Notes: a model not told the origin generated them from the sequence alone. DNA of 64,000 nt from Smittia aterrima (GCA_033063855.1 CP093829.1:19685537-19749536), one strand, 5' to 3'; shown: positions 12,201 through 23,883, counted from the first letter of the stretch. Made by a program: numbers and translations.

Positions 12201-14328
12201 AGCTGAAGTAACTTTCTTCAATTCTGAAGGAGAGTTTGAGTTTGCTGACGTGAAGGAAGATGGAAGTCCAGCAAGACGTAAAAGAGCTTTAGAGACTCAA
12301 CGAAAGAAGAAAGTTCTCGTGAAGTCACAAAGCGGAACTTCAGTTCCATTCATGATTCGTCCACTTAAAGTTGGTCACATCACAATCAAAGTTGTTGCAA
12401 CTTCAAATGTTGCTGGTGATGGAGTCGAGAGACAATTGATCGTTGAGCCTGAAGGAGTCACGCAATACATGAACAAAGCTGTCTTCATCGATCTCAGAAA
12501 CAATCCAGAGTTCAAGTCAAACATCAGCATCACGATTCCACCAAATGCAGTTCCAGACTCAACGAAGATTGAAGCTTCAGCCATTGGTGACATCTTAGGA
12601 CCATCAATCGAGAACTTAGACAAATTGATGTGAGTTCTGAATAATTAACATTTCGTAAAGTCAATTTAATTCTTTTGTTTAGTAAACTTCCTTATGGCTG
12701 CGGAGAGCAGAACATGTTGAACTTCGTTCCAAACATTGTCGTTTTGGATTATTTGACCACACTCAACAAACTGACTCCAGAAATTGAATCAAAGGCGAAG
12801 AAGTACATGGAATCTGGTTATCAACGTGAATTGACTTACAAACACGAAGATGGATCGTACAGCGCTTTCGGTAAAAGTGACAAGTCAGGAAGCACTTGGT
12901 TGACAGCTTTCGTTGCCAAGTCATTCCGACAAGCAGCCAAATACATTTTGGTCGACGAAGAGATCATCAAGCAAGCTCTCGAGTTTCTCTCAAAAGTGCA
13001 AACAGCAAATGGAAGTTTCCCAGAAGTCGGCCACGTTTCCCATAAAGATATGCAAGGAGGATCAGCAAATGGAATTGCTTTGACTGCTTACACTTTGATC
13101 ACTTTCCTTGAGAATCAAGACAAGAACAAAACTTATCAAAGCACAATTGACAAAGCTTTGGATTACATTGTCAAACATTTTGATACTCTTGAAGATAATT
13201 ATTCTCTTGCTATCGCTTCGTATGCTCTGCAGTTAGCTAAACAAAGTTTAAAAGATTCTTTCTTAGCTAAGTTAGAAACGAAATCTGAGAACAAGAATGG
13301 AATGATGTATTGGGAGAAACCTATTGCCAAGGCTGATGAGGACAATCCTTGGAGCTATCGACCAAACGCTGTCAATGTTGAGATGTCAGCTTATGCTCTT
13401 CAAGCTTTCGTCGAAGCTGGTCGTGATACTGATTCAGTTCCAATCATGAAATGGCTTGTGACTCAACGTAACGAGAACGGAGGATTCCAATCGACACAAG
13501 ACACAGTCGTTGGACTTCAAGCTCTCTCGAAATTGGCGACGAAGATTTATGTTCCGAATAGCAAAATCGACATGACAATCAAGCACAGCGGCGACTCAAC
13601 GACGAACCTCAACGTTAACGAGAAGAACGCTTTGATTCTTCAGAAACACGAACTGCCAGCAACTGCAACTGATTTTGAAGTCACAGCTCAAGGTCGAGGC
13701 TTCAGCATTCTTCAAATCTCGTACAAGTACAACTTGAGGAACGAAGGTGAATGGCCACGATTCACTCTTGGGCCAGTCGTCAACAAAGATTCGAACAAAG
13801 ATTTCTTGCATCTCACAGTTTGTACAAGTTTCGTTGCTGATGCCACGACTGACAAATCAAACATGGCAGTGATGGAACTTGCATTCCCAAGCGGTTACAC
13901 TTTCGATACTGACACTTTGCCTGAGTTGAAAGCTTCTGAGAACGTTAAGGTAAAAGTTTAAAAATTTTAAACTTTCAAAACTAATTTTTATTGTTTTCCA
14001 GAAAATTGAAACGAAGGAAGGCGAAACTATCGTTGTTGTCTACTTCGACGATGTTGGAACGAAGAAACTTTGTCCAGAGTTCAAAGCATATCGAACTCAC
14101 AGCGTCGCATTGCAGAAACCAGCTCCAGTGATCGTCTATGATTATTATGACAGTTGTAAGTTCAGAATTAGAAGAAAATATTTTAACAAGTTAATTTATT
14201 CTTCTCATTCAACAGCTCGACGAGCCAGAAGCTTCTACAATCCACCAGAAATCTCTTTATGCGATATTTGCAATGGAGCCGAAGAATGTAAACAAGATTG
14301 CGAACAATCAGAGATCAACATTGTCTGA
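9243..14328 (+). CDS. TEP-3: secreted thioester-containing protein
   Basis: Intact TEP of 1517 residues. Exons: 9243-9307, 9369-9561, 9629-10899, 10958-11219, 11284-11569, 11628-11913, 11973-12629, 12683-13949, 14002-14155, 14216-14328 (sum 4554 bp). The start gives a clear signal peptide (MKFRVIEVILLLSL). Domain order as expected for the family: macroglobulin domains in exons 2-5, bait-like variable exon 6 ending in FPETFLF, MG7 in exon 7, then the thioester domain with GCGEQN (thioester Cys about residue 1013) and the SHKDM His expected to be catalytic by analogy with C3. C-terminus has CDIC and CKQDC cysteines typical of insect TEPs and no membrane anchor. A furin-like RRKR lies near residue 889. 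The Cys-bounded loop at 10550-10699 is Thr/Glu-rich, probably O-glycosylated. The product is expected to mark microbes covalently; no experiment is implied by the sequence. Confidence 0.95.
12696..12710 (+). other. Thioester motif GCGEQ of TEP-3
   Basis: Cys and Gln of GCGEQ form the internal thioester in C3/alpha-2-macroglobulin proteins. The equivalent codons are at 6938-6952 (TEP-2), 21570-21584, 27286-27300, 33742-33756, 39580-39594 (TEP-4 to TEP-7) and 43189-43203 on the minus strand (TEP-8). None is lost in the window. Confidence 0.95.
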
Positions 14329-14381
14329 AATATTTGAATCAAATATCTTAGCTATGTATAGAAATCATTTGAAAATGTTTT

Positions 14382-14387
14382 AATAAA
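14382..14387 (+). terminator. Polyadenylation signal of TEP-3
   Basis: AATAAA 53 bp after the stop codon, followed by AT-rich sequence. Confidence 0.6.
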
Positions 14388-14481
14388 AGAGAAAACTTTT
14401 AATAGCTAAAAAAGAGAAACTAACAATTTCTTCCTGAGTTCAATAAATAAATTTGTTGAACTTTTTATTGAGATTTTTGAT

Positions 14482-14592
14482 CTCATCAAACTGGCAACTA
14501 TTAAATTTTTGGGTTAGATGAAAAGCTTGATTCTGTGGTTAATTGACGAGACTCGAATCGTTAAAGTTGAATGCAAATTTCAATAGAAAATT
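14482..14592. repeat. Dispersed repeat, left copy
   Basis: This segment resembles 16801-16922 in the same orientation, for example TTAATTGACGAGACT against CTAATTGACGAGACT, and AAAGTTGAATGCAAATTT in both. I estimate clear but imperfect identity by eye. The two copies bracket about 2.2 kb that includes the acidic-repeat gene. Confidence 0.8.
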
Positions 14593-14960
14593 TATCTGAA
14601 AGAAGAAAAAGATTTCAATCATCACGCAAATTGGCCAGTGGGAGAAACAGTCAAGCGCTTTGATTTGCGTTTACTAGTTTATCTGAAATAACAAAATCTT
14701 TTTTTCTAATTAAAACAAAATTTAAATTTCCAAAAAGTTTTATTGCAAAAAACTTTAAATTTTGCTTAACTTTAAATTTTATATCTGAAAAAAAAAATCT
14801 TTATTATCACTTATAATTTTTACAATAAATATTTACATTGAAATATAAATAAAAAAAAATTTGTTTCTTTTCGCCTCCTTCAGTTCGTCCTGTCATCCTT
14901 CTTTCTTGTTTGTACCTAAAATGTAAAAAAAAAAATTAATATTTCGAAAATAATTTTTTC

Positions 14961-15071
14961 AATTTGTTTCCCATTTTTTTTAATTGCAAAAGATTCTCCT
15001 TCAAGTTGGAGGAATTAAGGAACGCTATCGAAAGAACCTTTTGCAATTTAAAAAAAAATGGGAAACAAATT
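14961..15071. repeat. Inverted repeat (hairpin) beyond the acidic-repeat gene
   Basis: Arms of about 32-34 bp at 14961-14992 and 15038-15071 are nearly perfect inverted copies (AATTTGTTTCCCA and TGGGAAACAAATT at their ends), with a 45-bp loop. The structure starts 8 bp after the minus-strand stop codon at 15079, so it would lie in that gene's 3' UTR. It could be a foldback mobile element remnant or an RNA hairpin. Confidence 0.85.
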
Positions 15072-15078
15072 AAAAAAT

Positions 15079-15753
15079 TTATTGGAAACAGAATCCAAAG
15101 CAGTTCCACCATCGAGGTTCTTTCTCGGGCAATACCTCTGCCCAAGAAGAACCGCCAGGAGGAACTGCTTCTGGTTCCTTCTCAGGCAAGTCATCTGCCC
15201 GAGAGGAACCGGCAAGAGTAACCGTTTCTGGTTCCTCCTCAGGCAAGTCATCTGCCTGAGAGGAACCGCCGACCGAAACCGTTTCTGGTTCCTTCTCAAG
15301 CAAGTCATCTGCCTGAGAGGAACCGCCGACCGAAACCGTTTCTGGTTCCTTCTCAGGCAAGTCATCTGCCTGAGAGGAACCGCCGACCAAAACCGTTTCT
15401 GGTTCCTTCTCAAGCAAGTCATCTGCCTGAGAGGAACCGCCGACCGAAACCGTTTCTGGTTCCTTCTCAGGCAAGTCATCTGCCCGAGAGGAACCGCCGA
15501 ACGAAACTTCTGGTTCCTTGTCTTCCTCCTTGCCAGGATCCTGTTCCATACTTGCCTGTGGGTTCTCTTCTTCTGCGAAAGAGAACCCATTTGAGACGAA
15601 CTCCCACCATCTTCCCCTGATTCCCACTGCTTCCTCGTTCGTCTCTTCTTCCCATTCCTCTTCCTCATCTTCCCGTCCATTGTCCCGTCCGTCATCTTCC
15701 CAGTCATAGTCAAACCACTCCTTTTTCAAAATTTTCATGTCCATTTTCTTCAT
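15079..15753 (-). CDS. Acidic protein with 19-residue tandem repeats, function unknown
   Basis: Open frame of 224 residues beginning MKKMDMKILKKEW, not recognised. The N-terminal 60 residues are Asp/Glu-rich. Then about seven 19-residue repeats follow (EPETVSVGGSSQADDLPEK type) and a short tail ending WNCFGFCFQ. No signal peptide or membrane segment is evident. On the minus strand a TATAA-like box near 15856 and a possible start near 15830 would place the ATG at 15753 in a short leader; a TTTTCTTAG before the ATG could instead be a splice acceptor for an upstream exon. It lies in the expanded TEP-3/TEP-4 interval, between two copies of a dispersed repeat, and has no counterpart in the other TEP intervals, so it looks inserted. 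The frame on the opposite strand is also open, so coding is likely but not proved. Confidence 0.55.
   Translation of the reverse strand: MKKMDMKILKKEWFDYDWEDDGRDNGREDEEEEWEEETNEEAVGIRGRWWEFVSNGFSFAEEENPQASMEQDPGKEEDKEPEVSFGGSSRADDLPEKEPETVSVGGSSQADDLLEKEPETVLVGGSSQADDLPEKEPETVSVGGSSQADDLLEKEPETVSVGGSSQADDLPEEEPETVTLAGSSRADDLPEKEPEAVPPGGSSWAEVLPEKEPRWWNCFGFCFQ
15105..15525 (-). repeat. 57-bp coding tandem repeat
   Basis: About seven units of 57 bp, the inner ones nearly identical (starts near 15221, 15278, 15335, 15392, 15449). The period is a multiple of three and encodes the 19-residue acidic repeat. Confidence 0.93.
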
Positions 15754-15857
15754 TTTCCTAAGAAAAAAATAAAAAAAAAAGAAAATTATTAATATTTTGT
15801 TAATTCACGTTATTTCTTTCAATTAAAACTGTACTCGAATAAGTACTCGAGTTATAA

Positions 15858-17700
15858 AAATGAAAAGCAAGAAAAAACAATTTTTCTCTCTTGTTTTCCC
15901 TACGAATTTAATTTTTTTCACTCACCACTCGATTTTCGCTTGAATAAATTTCACAATAAATTGTAAATTGTAGAAATTCCAAAACTTGCTTAGACCCCAA
16001 TTTTCAATTTTCCAAAAATTTTCCTGAAAAAATAAATGTTTGCTGAGATTTTTTTTGAAATTTATGTTTGGTCTCAATTCCAACATTTTTCGGAACTGAA
16101 GACATGCAGAAGATCATTAGGAAACAATAAATAACTTTTTCGATATGACGCAAAGTGTAACGAATCTATAAATTCAAATCGATTAAGTTAACAAAACCGC
16201 CGAAAGTAAACAAAAAATTCAAATTCTGAAAAACAAAACATTTGTGAAGCTGCAACAAAAAACAATTTAGTGACCGAAATAAGTGAATAAACAAGTGGAA
16301 AAGTGCACTAAAGTTCTCAGTGGGATCGCTGTTCATCAAGAAATCAAAAGAAAGTTAGGATATCCGAGAGATTTTGAAATAAAATCAAGACAAAAATTTC
16401 GGAAAGCTGAAAAGTGAAAAGTCATTAGAAAAGTTGGAAATTCGTCCAAGTTTGTGTACATTGCCGACAGTTCAATGTCAAAATGAGTCGGGACAATGAT
16501 TGATCTAGTGACTGTGACAAAAATACATCAAAATTATCATTAACCATCGCACCATATCAAAGATCGAAGAGAAAATTCGTCTGAGGAGTAAAAGGTGAGA
16601 CAAACTTTCTTTCGACGATCAAATTCAAGTTACTGTGCCGTTGTTCTGACATGAGTGGCGAACTATTCATCTTAGTCTGGGATTCGTGTCGCAAAATCAA
16701 AAGAAAAGCTCTCATAGAGCTTCAGATAATTTGATCCGGTGAAGGATTTAACAAAACTGTTCATTTGAATATTGGGAATCGCCACGAGCCAATTCTTAAT
16801 CTCATCAAACGTTTATCCAAACTGGCAATTATTAAAATTTCAGGTTAGATGAAGAGCTTGATTCCACGGCTAATTGACGAGACTTGATTCATTAAAGTTG
16901 AATGCAAATTTCCATGAAAAAACTTTCGACGATGAAAATCGATTTGGATTTTAATTGAAAACTAATTGAGTTGTCGCTAATACGATTTCCGTGTGTGAAG
17001 AGCAAATTTGTTACATTTCTTCTCGTCACACGAAGATGATGATGACGCTTCAGCTTTAAAAAGAGATAACTCGGTTATTGACTTCCAATCTATCTCGATG
17101 AATATTTTCGATAGAAAACAAAGCAGATTGTCATGTAGTAATATCAGATTGGCATCCGTAACATCCATTTAAGCTCTCGACATCATCGTAATTGTCAACA
17201 TCGCATAAAAGAACATCATTAACTAAAGTAAATAATTAAACTAACTCTTTCAAATGCAGCATCGAATGTGTTCCGTCCCTTATCTTGTTTATCTCTGAGT
17301 TTTCTCAGGGAATGCGCAATTTTCGTACGGTTGTCACTTTCAATAAATTCCACAAACTTCCTCGAAATCCTTCAGCGAAATGTTTAAAGTGCATTAAGAT
17401 TTTCTACGCGTCATTTGATTGCAGTTGTATATTGTCGATGGTGCGTGACACGTCGAGACAATCCAGCCGTTGGCAGCTGTTCGGTTCATGTTGTTTCTGC
17501 TGAAAATAATTATTTTTGTGTTGTTTTTTTATTAATTGGGTGAATGAGACAGACTCGAGGAAGCATCGATGATGATCTTTCATTATGCAATTCAAAGGTT
17601 TCCCTTTTCATCCTGATGACTTGAAAATGCTAATTCAAGTTGAATTTTTCAATTTCAAAGACTTTTGGCAGAAGTGAAAGCCAATTAGAATTTCTCAACC
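15858..17700. other. Intergenic, no gene recognised
   Basis: AT-rich sequence with only short open frames (up to about 72 codons) that have no conserved motif and no paralog in the window. Apart from the dispersed repeat at 16801-16922 I see no supported feature. A spliced non-coding transcript or untranslated exons cannot be excluded. Confidence 0.5.
16801..16922. repeat. Dispersed repeat, right copy
   Basis: Direct partner of 14482-14592, starting CTCATCAAAC and running through AATGCAAATTT. No terminal inverted repeats were recognised. Confidence 0.8.
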
Positions 17701-17729
17701 AAATTTTGAGTCAGGCATAATAAAAAATC

Positions 17730-18027
17730 AACATTTGCCGGTTGTTTACAGAAATTTATGACTTTTCTAAAGACGGCGTCGGGTCTAAATGATTGTCTAA
17801 GCAGAGAACGATTAACAAAACTAAAATCTCAATAAAATGTGCGAGCGAATGAGAGTGATTCATTTATTTTTTTCATTAAAATATTCTCTGTTCCATGTTA
17901 TTCAAAGGTAGAATAGACGAACCAGAGAAAAACAAATAAATATTCCTCGGAGCGTGTGCCTTAGAAATTTTTGGTATAAATCTCTTTTGGTATAAATTCA
18001 AGCGATCATCGTGAGAACATTTCAGTT
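17730..18027 (+). promoter_or_regulatory. TEP-4 promoter: FOXO site kept, kappaB degraded, TATA doubled
   Basis: TTGTTTAC at 17742-17749 is conserved. The following kappaB position reads ATGACTTTTC and no longer fits the consensus. TTTTGGTATAAAT occurs twice, with TATAAAT at 17975-17981 and 17991-17997. TCAGT at 18022-18026 lies 31 bp from the second box, the same spacing as in TEP-3, so the second box is probably used. Confidence 0.7.
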
Positions 18028-18113
18028 TTTTGTTGAGTGTTCAAGCAGCAGTTTCTTTGTATTAGCAAATTTCTTCTAAATATTTGTCTCAGAGTTTTGT
18101 GTGAAAAATTAAG

Positions 18114-21100
18114 ATGAAGTTTAGAGTCATCGAAGTGATTCTACTTCTTTCTTTGTGCGAAATGATCGCATGTAAAGGGTAAGTCAAAGGCAAATGCTGG
18201 TCAAGGTAAACCGGCTCATTAACAGCTTTGTCTATGAAGGTATTTTACGATAGTCGGATCCAAGTTGCTTCGTTTTAAAAAGAGTTATCATGCATCAGTA
18301 ACAGCTCAAGGTTACGATGCCCCCGTAGAATTAGAAGTCGCGATAAGAAGTTCGAAGAAAGACGAAAAGATTTTTGAAGTGGTCAAGACTGTTACTCTGC
18401 TGAATGGAAAAACCCAGGAAGTTGAGTTTGATGTAAGTTTATTTAATCTTTGATCTGTTCGTCACATTACTAAATGCATTATTAAATTGCATAACACACA
18501 GCTCAAAGATCAACCAGAGGGTGATTACAATTTAGAGGCCAAAAGCTTATCGGGAGAGAAATTCGAAAAAATTGTCAAACTTGACATGAACGTGAAAAAA
18601 CATTCAGTGTTTGTGCAAACTGACAAATCAATTTATAAACCGGCGGATAAGGTTCAGTTCAGAGTTCTTGTGTTAGATGCTGATATGAAGCCTTTGAAGA
18701 AATCAAAAGTTGAAGCTTACATAACTGACGGAGCTCAGAATAGAGTCAAACAATTCGAAGACATTTCATTGACGAAAGGAGTTTTCCAGAACGAGCTTCA
18801 ATTATCTGACTCTCCAGTCTTGGGTTCGTGGATGATTCACGTGAAACTCAACGGAGAAGAAATAACTGCAAAGGAATTTGAAGTGGCTGAATATGTTTTG
18901 CCAAAGTTCGAAGTGACGATCGAAGCAAATCCCGATGCGAACTTTAAAGACGGAAAAGTCAGAGCGACAGTCAAAGCAAAATACACTTTCGGTAAAATCG
19001 CAAAGGGAAATGCAACAGTGACTGCAGAAGTTGAAAAAGTTTATTACTGGAGAGACTATAGCAACGAAACAAAGGTGTCAAAATCAGTTTCCGTCGATGG
19101 CAAAAAACCGGTTGAGTTTGATATCGAGGAAGAGCTGAAAATCAAAGACAAATCTTATGAAAGAACTGTGAAACTTTTTGCAACTTTCACCGAAGAGCTC
19201 ACAGGAAAAGAACAAAACGCAACGACAACAGTTACGATCCACAAAACTCCTCACAAGATTGAATTGAAGAAAAGCTCAGATAAGTTTAAACCTGGATTGC
19301 CATTCAAGGTCACAGCAATTGTGAAAGCTCACGACAAAGATGCACCGATTACTGATTCGAAGAATCCACTAGTTTTTACTGTTAAACATTATTACGACGT
19401 CCTAAGAACTTGCGAGCGACCTCGTTATCGTCCGTATCGTCCGTATCGTCCATACTCTACGATTCCATCTAGCGCGGCTGTTTCTGATGCAGTATCAGCA
19501 ACTACCATTGCAAATAAAGAGACAACAACAGTCAAAGAGACAACAACTCTTTTGAAAGAAAAGCTAACGACGACCAGAGTGCCAACAACTACTGAGTCGT
19601 TCCTCGAGACTTACGAATGTCGAGATGAAAAATCATTTGACGAAAAGAAAGAATTTTTCTTGTCAAACGGATTTGCAGAAATTGATATTGAGCTTAAAGG
19701 AAATACAACGAGAATTGATGTCACTGCCAAATATCTCGATACTGAGGAAACTTTGTATTACATTTCGAAAGCTGAAGCAGAAAGCGAACAATACATTAAA
19801 GCAAATCTAGTCACAGAGAAGTGAGTTTGAGTGAAGAGACATCAAAGCTTTAAGTTAACAAATTTATTTTACTTTCCAGACCAAAGCTCTCACAAAATGT
19901 GAAGATTGAAGTTTTGTCCACTCACGATTTATCTCAACTCACTTTACAAATCGTTGCTAAAGGAGAAGTGGTCATCTCTAAAGTCGTTGATGGTCAGAAC
20001 AAAAAGCAACATCAGATTGAGTTCATTCCAACTCTTTCGATGGTTCCAACTGCGAATGTGATCATTTATTACATCACAAAAGACGGAGAAATTATTTCTG
20101 ATTCATTGAAAGTTGAATTTGGAAATGAACTTCGAAACTTTGTAAGTTTTTACATCATTTCATTAGAAATTCTTTGAATTCATTGAAAATCTTTTCAGAT
20201 CGACATCGAACTATCAAAAGATCAAGCAAAACCTGGAGAACAACTCGACATTTCCATTTACTCAAAGCCGAATTCGTTCGTTGGATTACTTGGCGTTGAT
20301 CAAAGTGTTTTGCTGTTGAAGAAGGGAAATGACATTGAGCAGTCGACAGTGTTTGCTGAGCTTGATAGTTACAGTCAAGTCGACAATTACAATTACGAAT
20401 GGTTCGATGGCTATGACTACAGTACCTGGAACGACTTTTTCGCATCTCAAGCAGTTGTAATAACGAATGCGAAAAATCAATATTGTGAGTTCAAACTTCA
20501 AAATTTTAGAATAATAACTAATCTACACAACTTTTATTTTAGCTCGTCCGTACATTCCAATCTATTATGCCTACAATAGAGAAGATTACTATACGACAAC
20601 TGGAGTATATACTTCAGTCGCTCCCGGAATACCAGGACCTCCTTCAACTCAACGACCTGTGAATGAACCAGCAAGTGCAGGAGGATTTGCCCAAGGAGGT
20701 GCAGCAGCTCCAGCAGCTCCGCCATCATTCGAGATCAGAAAAACTTTCCCAGAAACTTTCTTATTTGACACCTTCGACTTTAATGCAACGTAAGGTTTTT
20801 TATTTCTTTATTTTAGCATGAAATTATTTTTTTCTTTATCTTCCAGAACATCAAATGCTTCTCTTACAAAGAAAGTTCCTGACACGATCACTTCATGGAT
20901 TATCACAGGATTCTCGATCGATCCAGTCACTGGCTTAGGATTGACAAGGCAACCATCGAAGTTCACAGTTTTCCAACCTTTCTTCGTCTCAACGAATCTT
21001 CCTTACTCGATCAAACGTGGCGAAGTTGTCTCGATTCCAATCGTTGTCTTCAATTATTTGGACAGCGACCAAGAAGCTGAAGTAACTTTCTTCAATTCTG

Positions 21101-23208
21101 ATGGAGAGTTTGAGTTTGCTGACGTGAAGGATGATGGAAGTCCTGCAAGACGTAAAAGAGCTTTAGAGACTCAACGAAAGAAAAAAATTCTCGTGAAGTC
21201 TCAAAGCGGAACTTCAGTTCCATTTATGATTCGTCCGTTGAAAGTTGGTCACATCACAATCAAAGTTGTTGCTACTTCAAATGTTGCTGGCGATGGAGTC
21301 GAGAGACAATTGATCGTTGAGCCTGAAGGAGTCACGCAATACATGAACAAAGCTGTCTTCATCGATCTCAGAAACAATCCAGAGTTCAAGTCAAACATCA
21401 GCATCACGATTCCACCAAATGCAGTTCCAGACTCAACGAAGATTGAAGCTTCTGCCATTGGTGACATCTTAGGACCATCAATCGAGAACTTGGACAAATT
21501 GATGTGAGTTCTGAATGATTTACATTTCGTGAACTTAATTTAATTCTTTTGTTTAGTAAACTTCCTTATGGCTGCGGAGAGCAGAACATGTTGAACTTTG
21601 TTCCAAACATTGTCGTTTTGGATTATTTGACAACTCTCAACAAATTGACTCCAGAAATTGAATCGAAGGCGAAGAAATACATGGAATCTGGTTATCAACG
21701 TGAATTGACTTACAAACACGAAGATGGATCGTACAGCGCTTTCGGTAAAAGTGACAAATCAGGAAGCACTTGGTTGACAGCTTTTGTTGCCAAGTCATTC
21801 CGACAAGCAGCCAAATACATTTTGGTCGACGAAGAGATCATCAAGCAAGCTCTCGAGTTTCTCTCAAAAGTGCAAACAGCAAATGGAAGTTTCCCAGAAG
21901 TCGGACACGTTTCCCACAAAGACATGCAAGGAGGATCTGCTAATGGAATTGCTTTGACTGCTTACACTTTGATCACGTTCCTAGAAAATCAAGATGCAAA
22001 CAAAACTTATCAAAGCACAATTGACAAAGCTTTGGATTACATTGTCAAACATTTTGATACTCTTGAAGATAATTACTCTCTTGCGATCGCTTCGTATGCT
22101 TTGCAGTTAGCTAAACAAAGCTCAAAAGATTCTTTCTTGGCAAAGCTTGAAACGAAATCTGAGAACAAGAATGGAATGATGTATTGGGAGAAACCTGTTG
22201 CCAAGGCTGATGAGGACAATCCTTGGAGTTATCGACCAAATGCTGTCAATGTTGAAATGTCAGCTTATGCTCTTCAAGCTTTCGTCGAAGCTGGTCGTGA
22301 TACTGATTCAGTTCCAATCATGAAATGGCTTGTGACTCAACGTAACGAGAACGGAGGATTCCAATCGACACAAGACACAGTCGTTGGACTTCAAGCTCTT
22401 TCGAAATTGGCGACGAAGATTTATGTTCCGAATAGCAAAATCGATATGACAATCAAGCACAGCGGCGACTCAACGACGAACCTCAACGTTAACGAGAAGA
22501 ACGCTTTGATTCTTCAGAAACACGAATTGCCAGCAACTGCAACTGATTTTGAAGTCACAGCTCAAGGACGAGGCTTCAGCATTCTTCAAATCTCGTACAA
22601 GTACAACTTGAGGAACGAAGGCGAATGGCCACGATTCACTCTTGAGCCAGTCGTCAACAAAGATTCGAACAAAGATTTCTTGCATCTCACAGTTTGCACA
22701 AGTTTCGTTGCTGATGCAACAACTGACAAATCAAACATGGCAGTGATGGAGCTTGCTTTCCCAAGCGGTTACACTTTCGATACTGACACTTTGCCTGAGT
22801 TGAAAGCTTCTGAGAACGTTAAGGTAAAAACTTAATAATTTAAAAGTTTCAAAACTAATTTTATCGTTTTCCAGAAAATTGAAACGAAGGAAGGCGAAAC
22901 TATCGTTGTTGTCTACTTCGACGATGTTGGAACGAAGAAACTTTGTCCAGAGTTCAAAGCATATCGTACTCACAGTGTCGCATTGCAAAAACCAGCCCCA
23001 GTGATCGTCTATGATTATTATGACAGTTGTAAGTTCAGAATTAGAAGAAAATATTTCAACGAATAAATTATTTTCTCATTCAACAGCTCGACGAGCCAGA
23101 ACCTTCTACAATCCACCAGAAATCTCTTTGTGCGATATTTGCAACGGAGCCGAAGAATGCAAACAAGATTGCGAACAATCAGAGATCAACATTGTTGGAA
23201 ATATTTGA
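18114..23208 (+). CDS. TEP-4: secreted thioester-containing protein
   Basis: Intact TEP of 1523 residues. Exons: 18114-18178, 18240-18432, 18502-19820, 19880-20141, 20199-20484, 20543-20789, 20847-21503, 21557-22823, 22875-23028, 23087-23208 (sum 4572 bp). Domain order as TEP-3; thioester Cys about residue 1016. Its Cys-bounded loop (19411-19620) is the longest of the tandem copies, with RPY repeats followed by a Thr-rich stretch; exon 6 is short and Pro/Ala-rich. Two peculiarities stand out. The exon 2 acceptor is CTATGAAG where the sister genes have CTTTGCAG, so it lacks the usual pyrimidine and C before AG. The normal stop TGA is changed to GGA, adding Gly-Asn-Ile before a TGA nine bases on. 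Its promoter has a degraded kappaB site, so inducibility may differ. Confidence 0.94.
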
Positions 23209-23520
23209 ATCAAATATTTAATTTTTATTTTATTTCATAAAATGAACTGTTTATTATTTTGAAAATAAAAACTTTTCTATCATATATATTCAGATTTTTT
23301 ATTATAAATATTCTTGAAAGATTAGATATTTTTTTTGGTGTTCGTTCATCAACTTGTTTCAAATCATACGGAGTGAAAGCGGCGTCTTTCGAGGGATTAG
23401 TGGCGAATAATTAGCTTAACTAAATACGTAATCGAATTTTGATGAATGCAAATATTTAAATGTGTCGCTTTTTATACCAGAAATTTTTTTTCCAATTTGA
23501 GTCACGTTGAATAAAAAATA

Positions 23521-23785
23521 AACATTTGCCGGTTGTTTACAAAAAACTGGGACTTTCCCAACAGTCGGCGTCGAGTCTCATTGATTATCTGAGCCGAGAC
23601 CGGTCAACACAACTCAAATATCTGTAAATTATGCGAGCGAATGAGAGTGATTCGTTTCGATTCTTTTCATATTCTCTGTTCCATGTTATCAAAAGGTAGA
23701 ATAGCCGACCATTAATTCACAAAATAAGAGAAAAAAATATCAAATATTCCTATGAGCGTGGGTCGTAGAATTTTTTCGTATAAAT
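23521..23785 (+). promoter_or_regulatory. TEP-5 promoter: FOXO, canonical kappaB, TATA
   Basis: TTGTTTAC at 23533-23540, then GGGACTTTCC at 23549-23558, which is the classical NF-kappaB decamer. TATAAAT at 23779-23785. The initiator region reads CAATTTATTT, so the TCAGT seen in TEP-3 and TEP-4 is missing. Confidence 0.75.
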
Positions 23786-23883
23786 CCAAGCGCTCGTCGA
23801 GAGAACAATTTATTTCCTCGTTGAGTGTTCAAGCAGCAGTTTCATTGAATTATTTGTTTTAGAATTTGGTGTGAAATATTAAG

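Noticed and set aside
12375..12623. 82-codon antisense frame repeated in every TEP copy
   Set aside because: It is the complement of the conserved MG7 end; its conservation follows from the TEP coding strand.
15058..15594. Plus-strand frame of 178 codons opposite the acidic-repeat gene
   Set aside because: Same repeat effect (57 bp, multiple of three). The minus frame is longer, acidic in a regular way and has a plausible leader, though this is not proof.
16977..17595. Short frames between the dispersed repeat and TEP-4
   Set aside because: 60-72 codons, no domain or repeat signature, no better than chance in AT-rich DNA.
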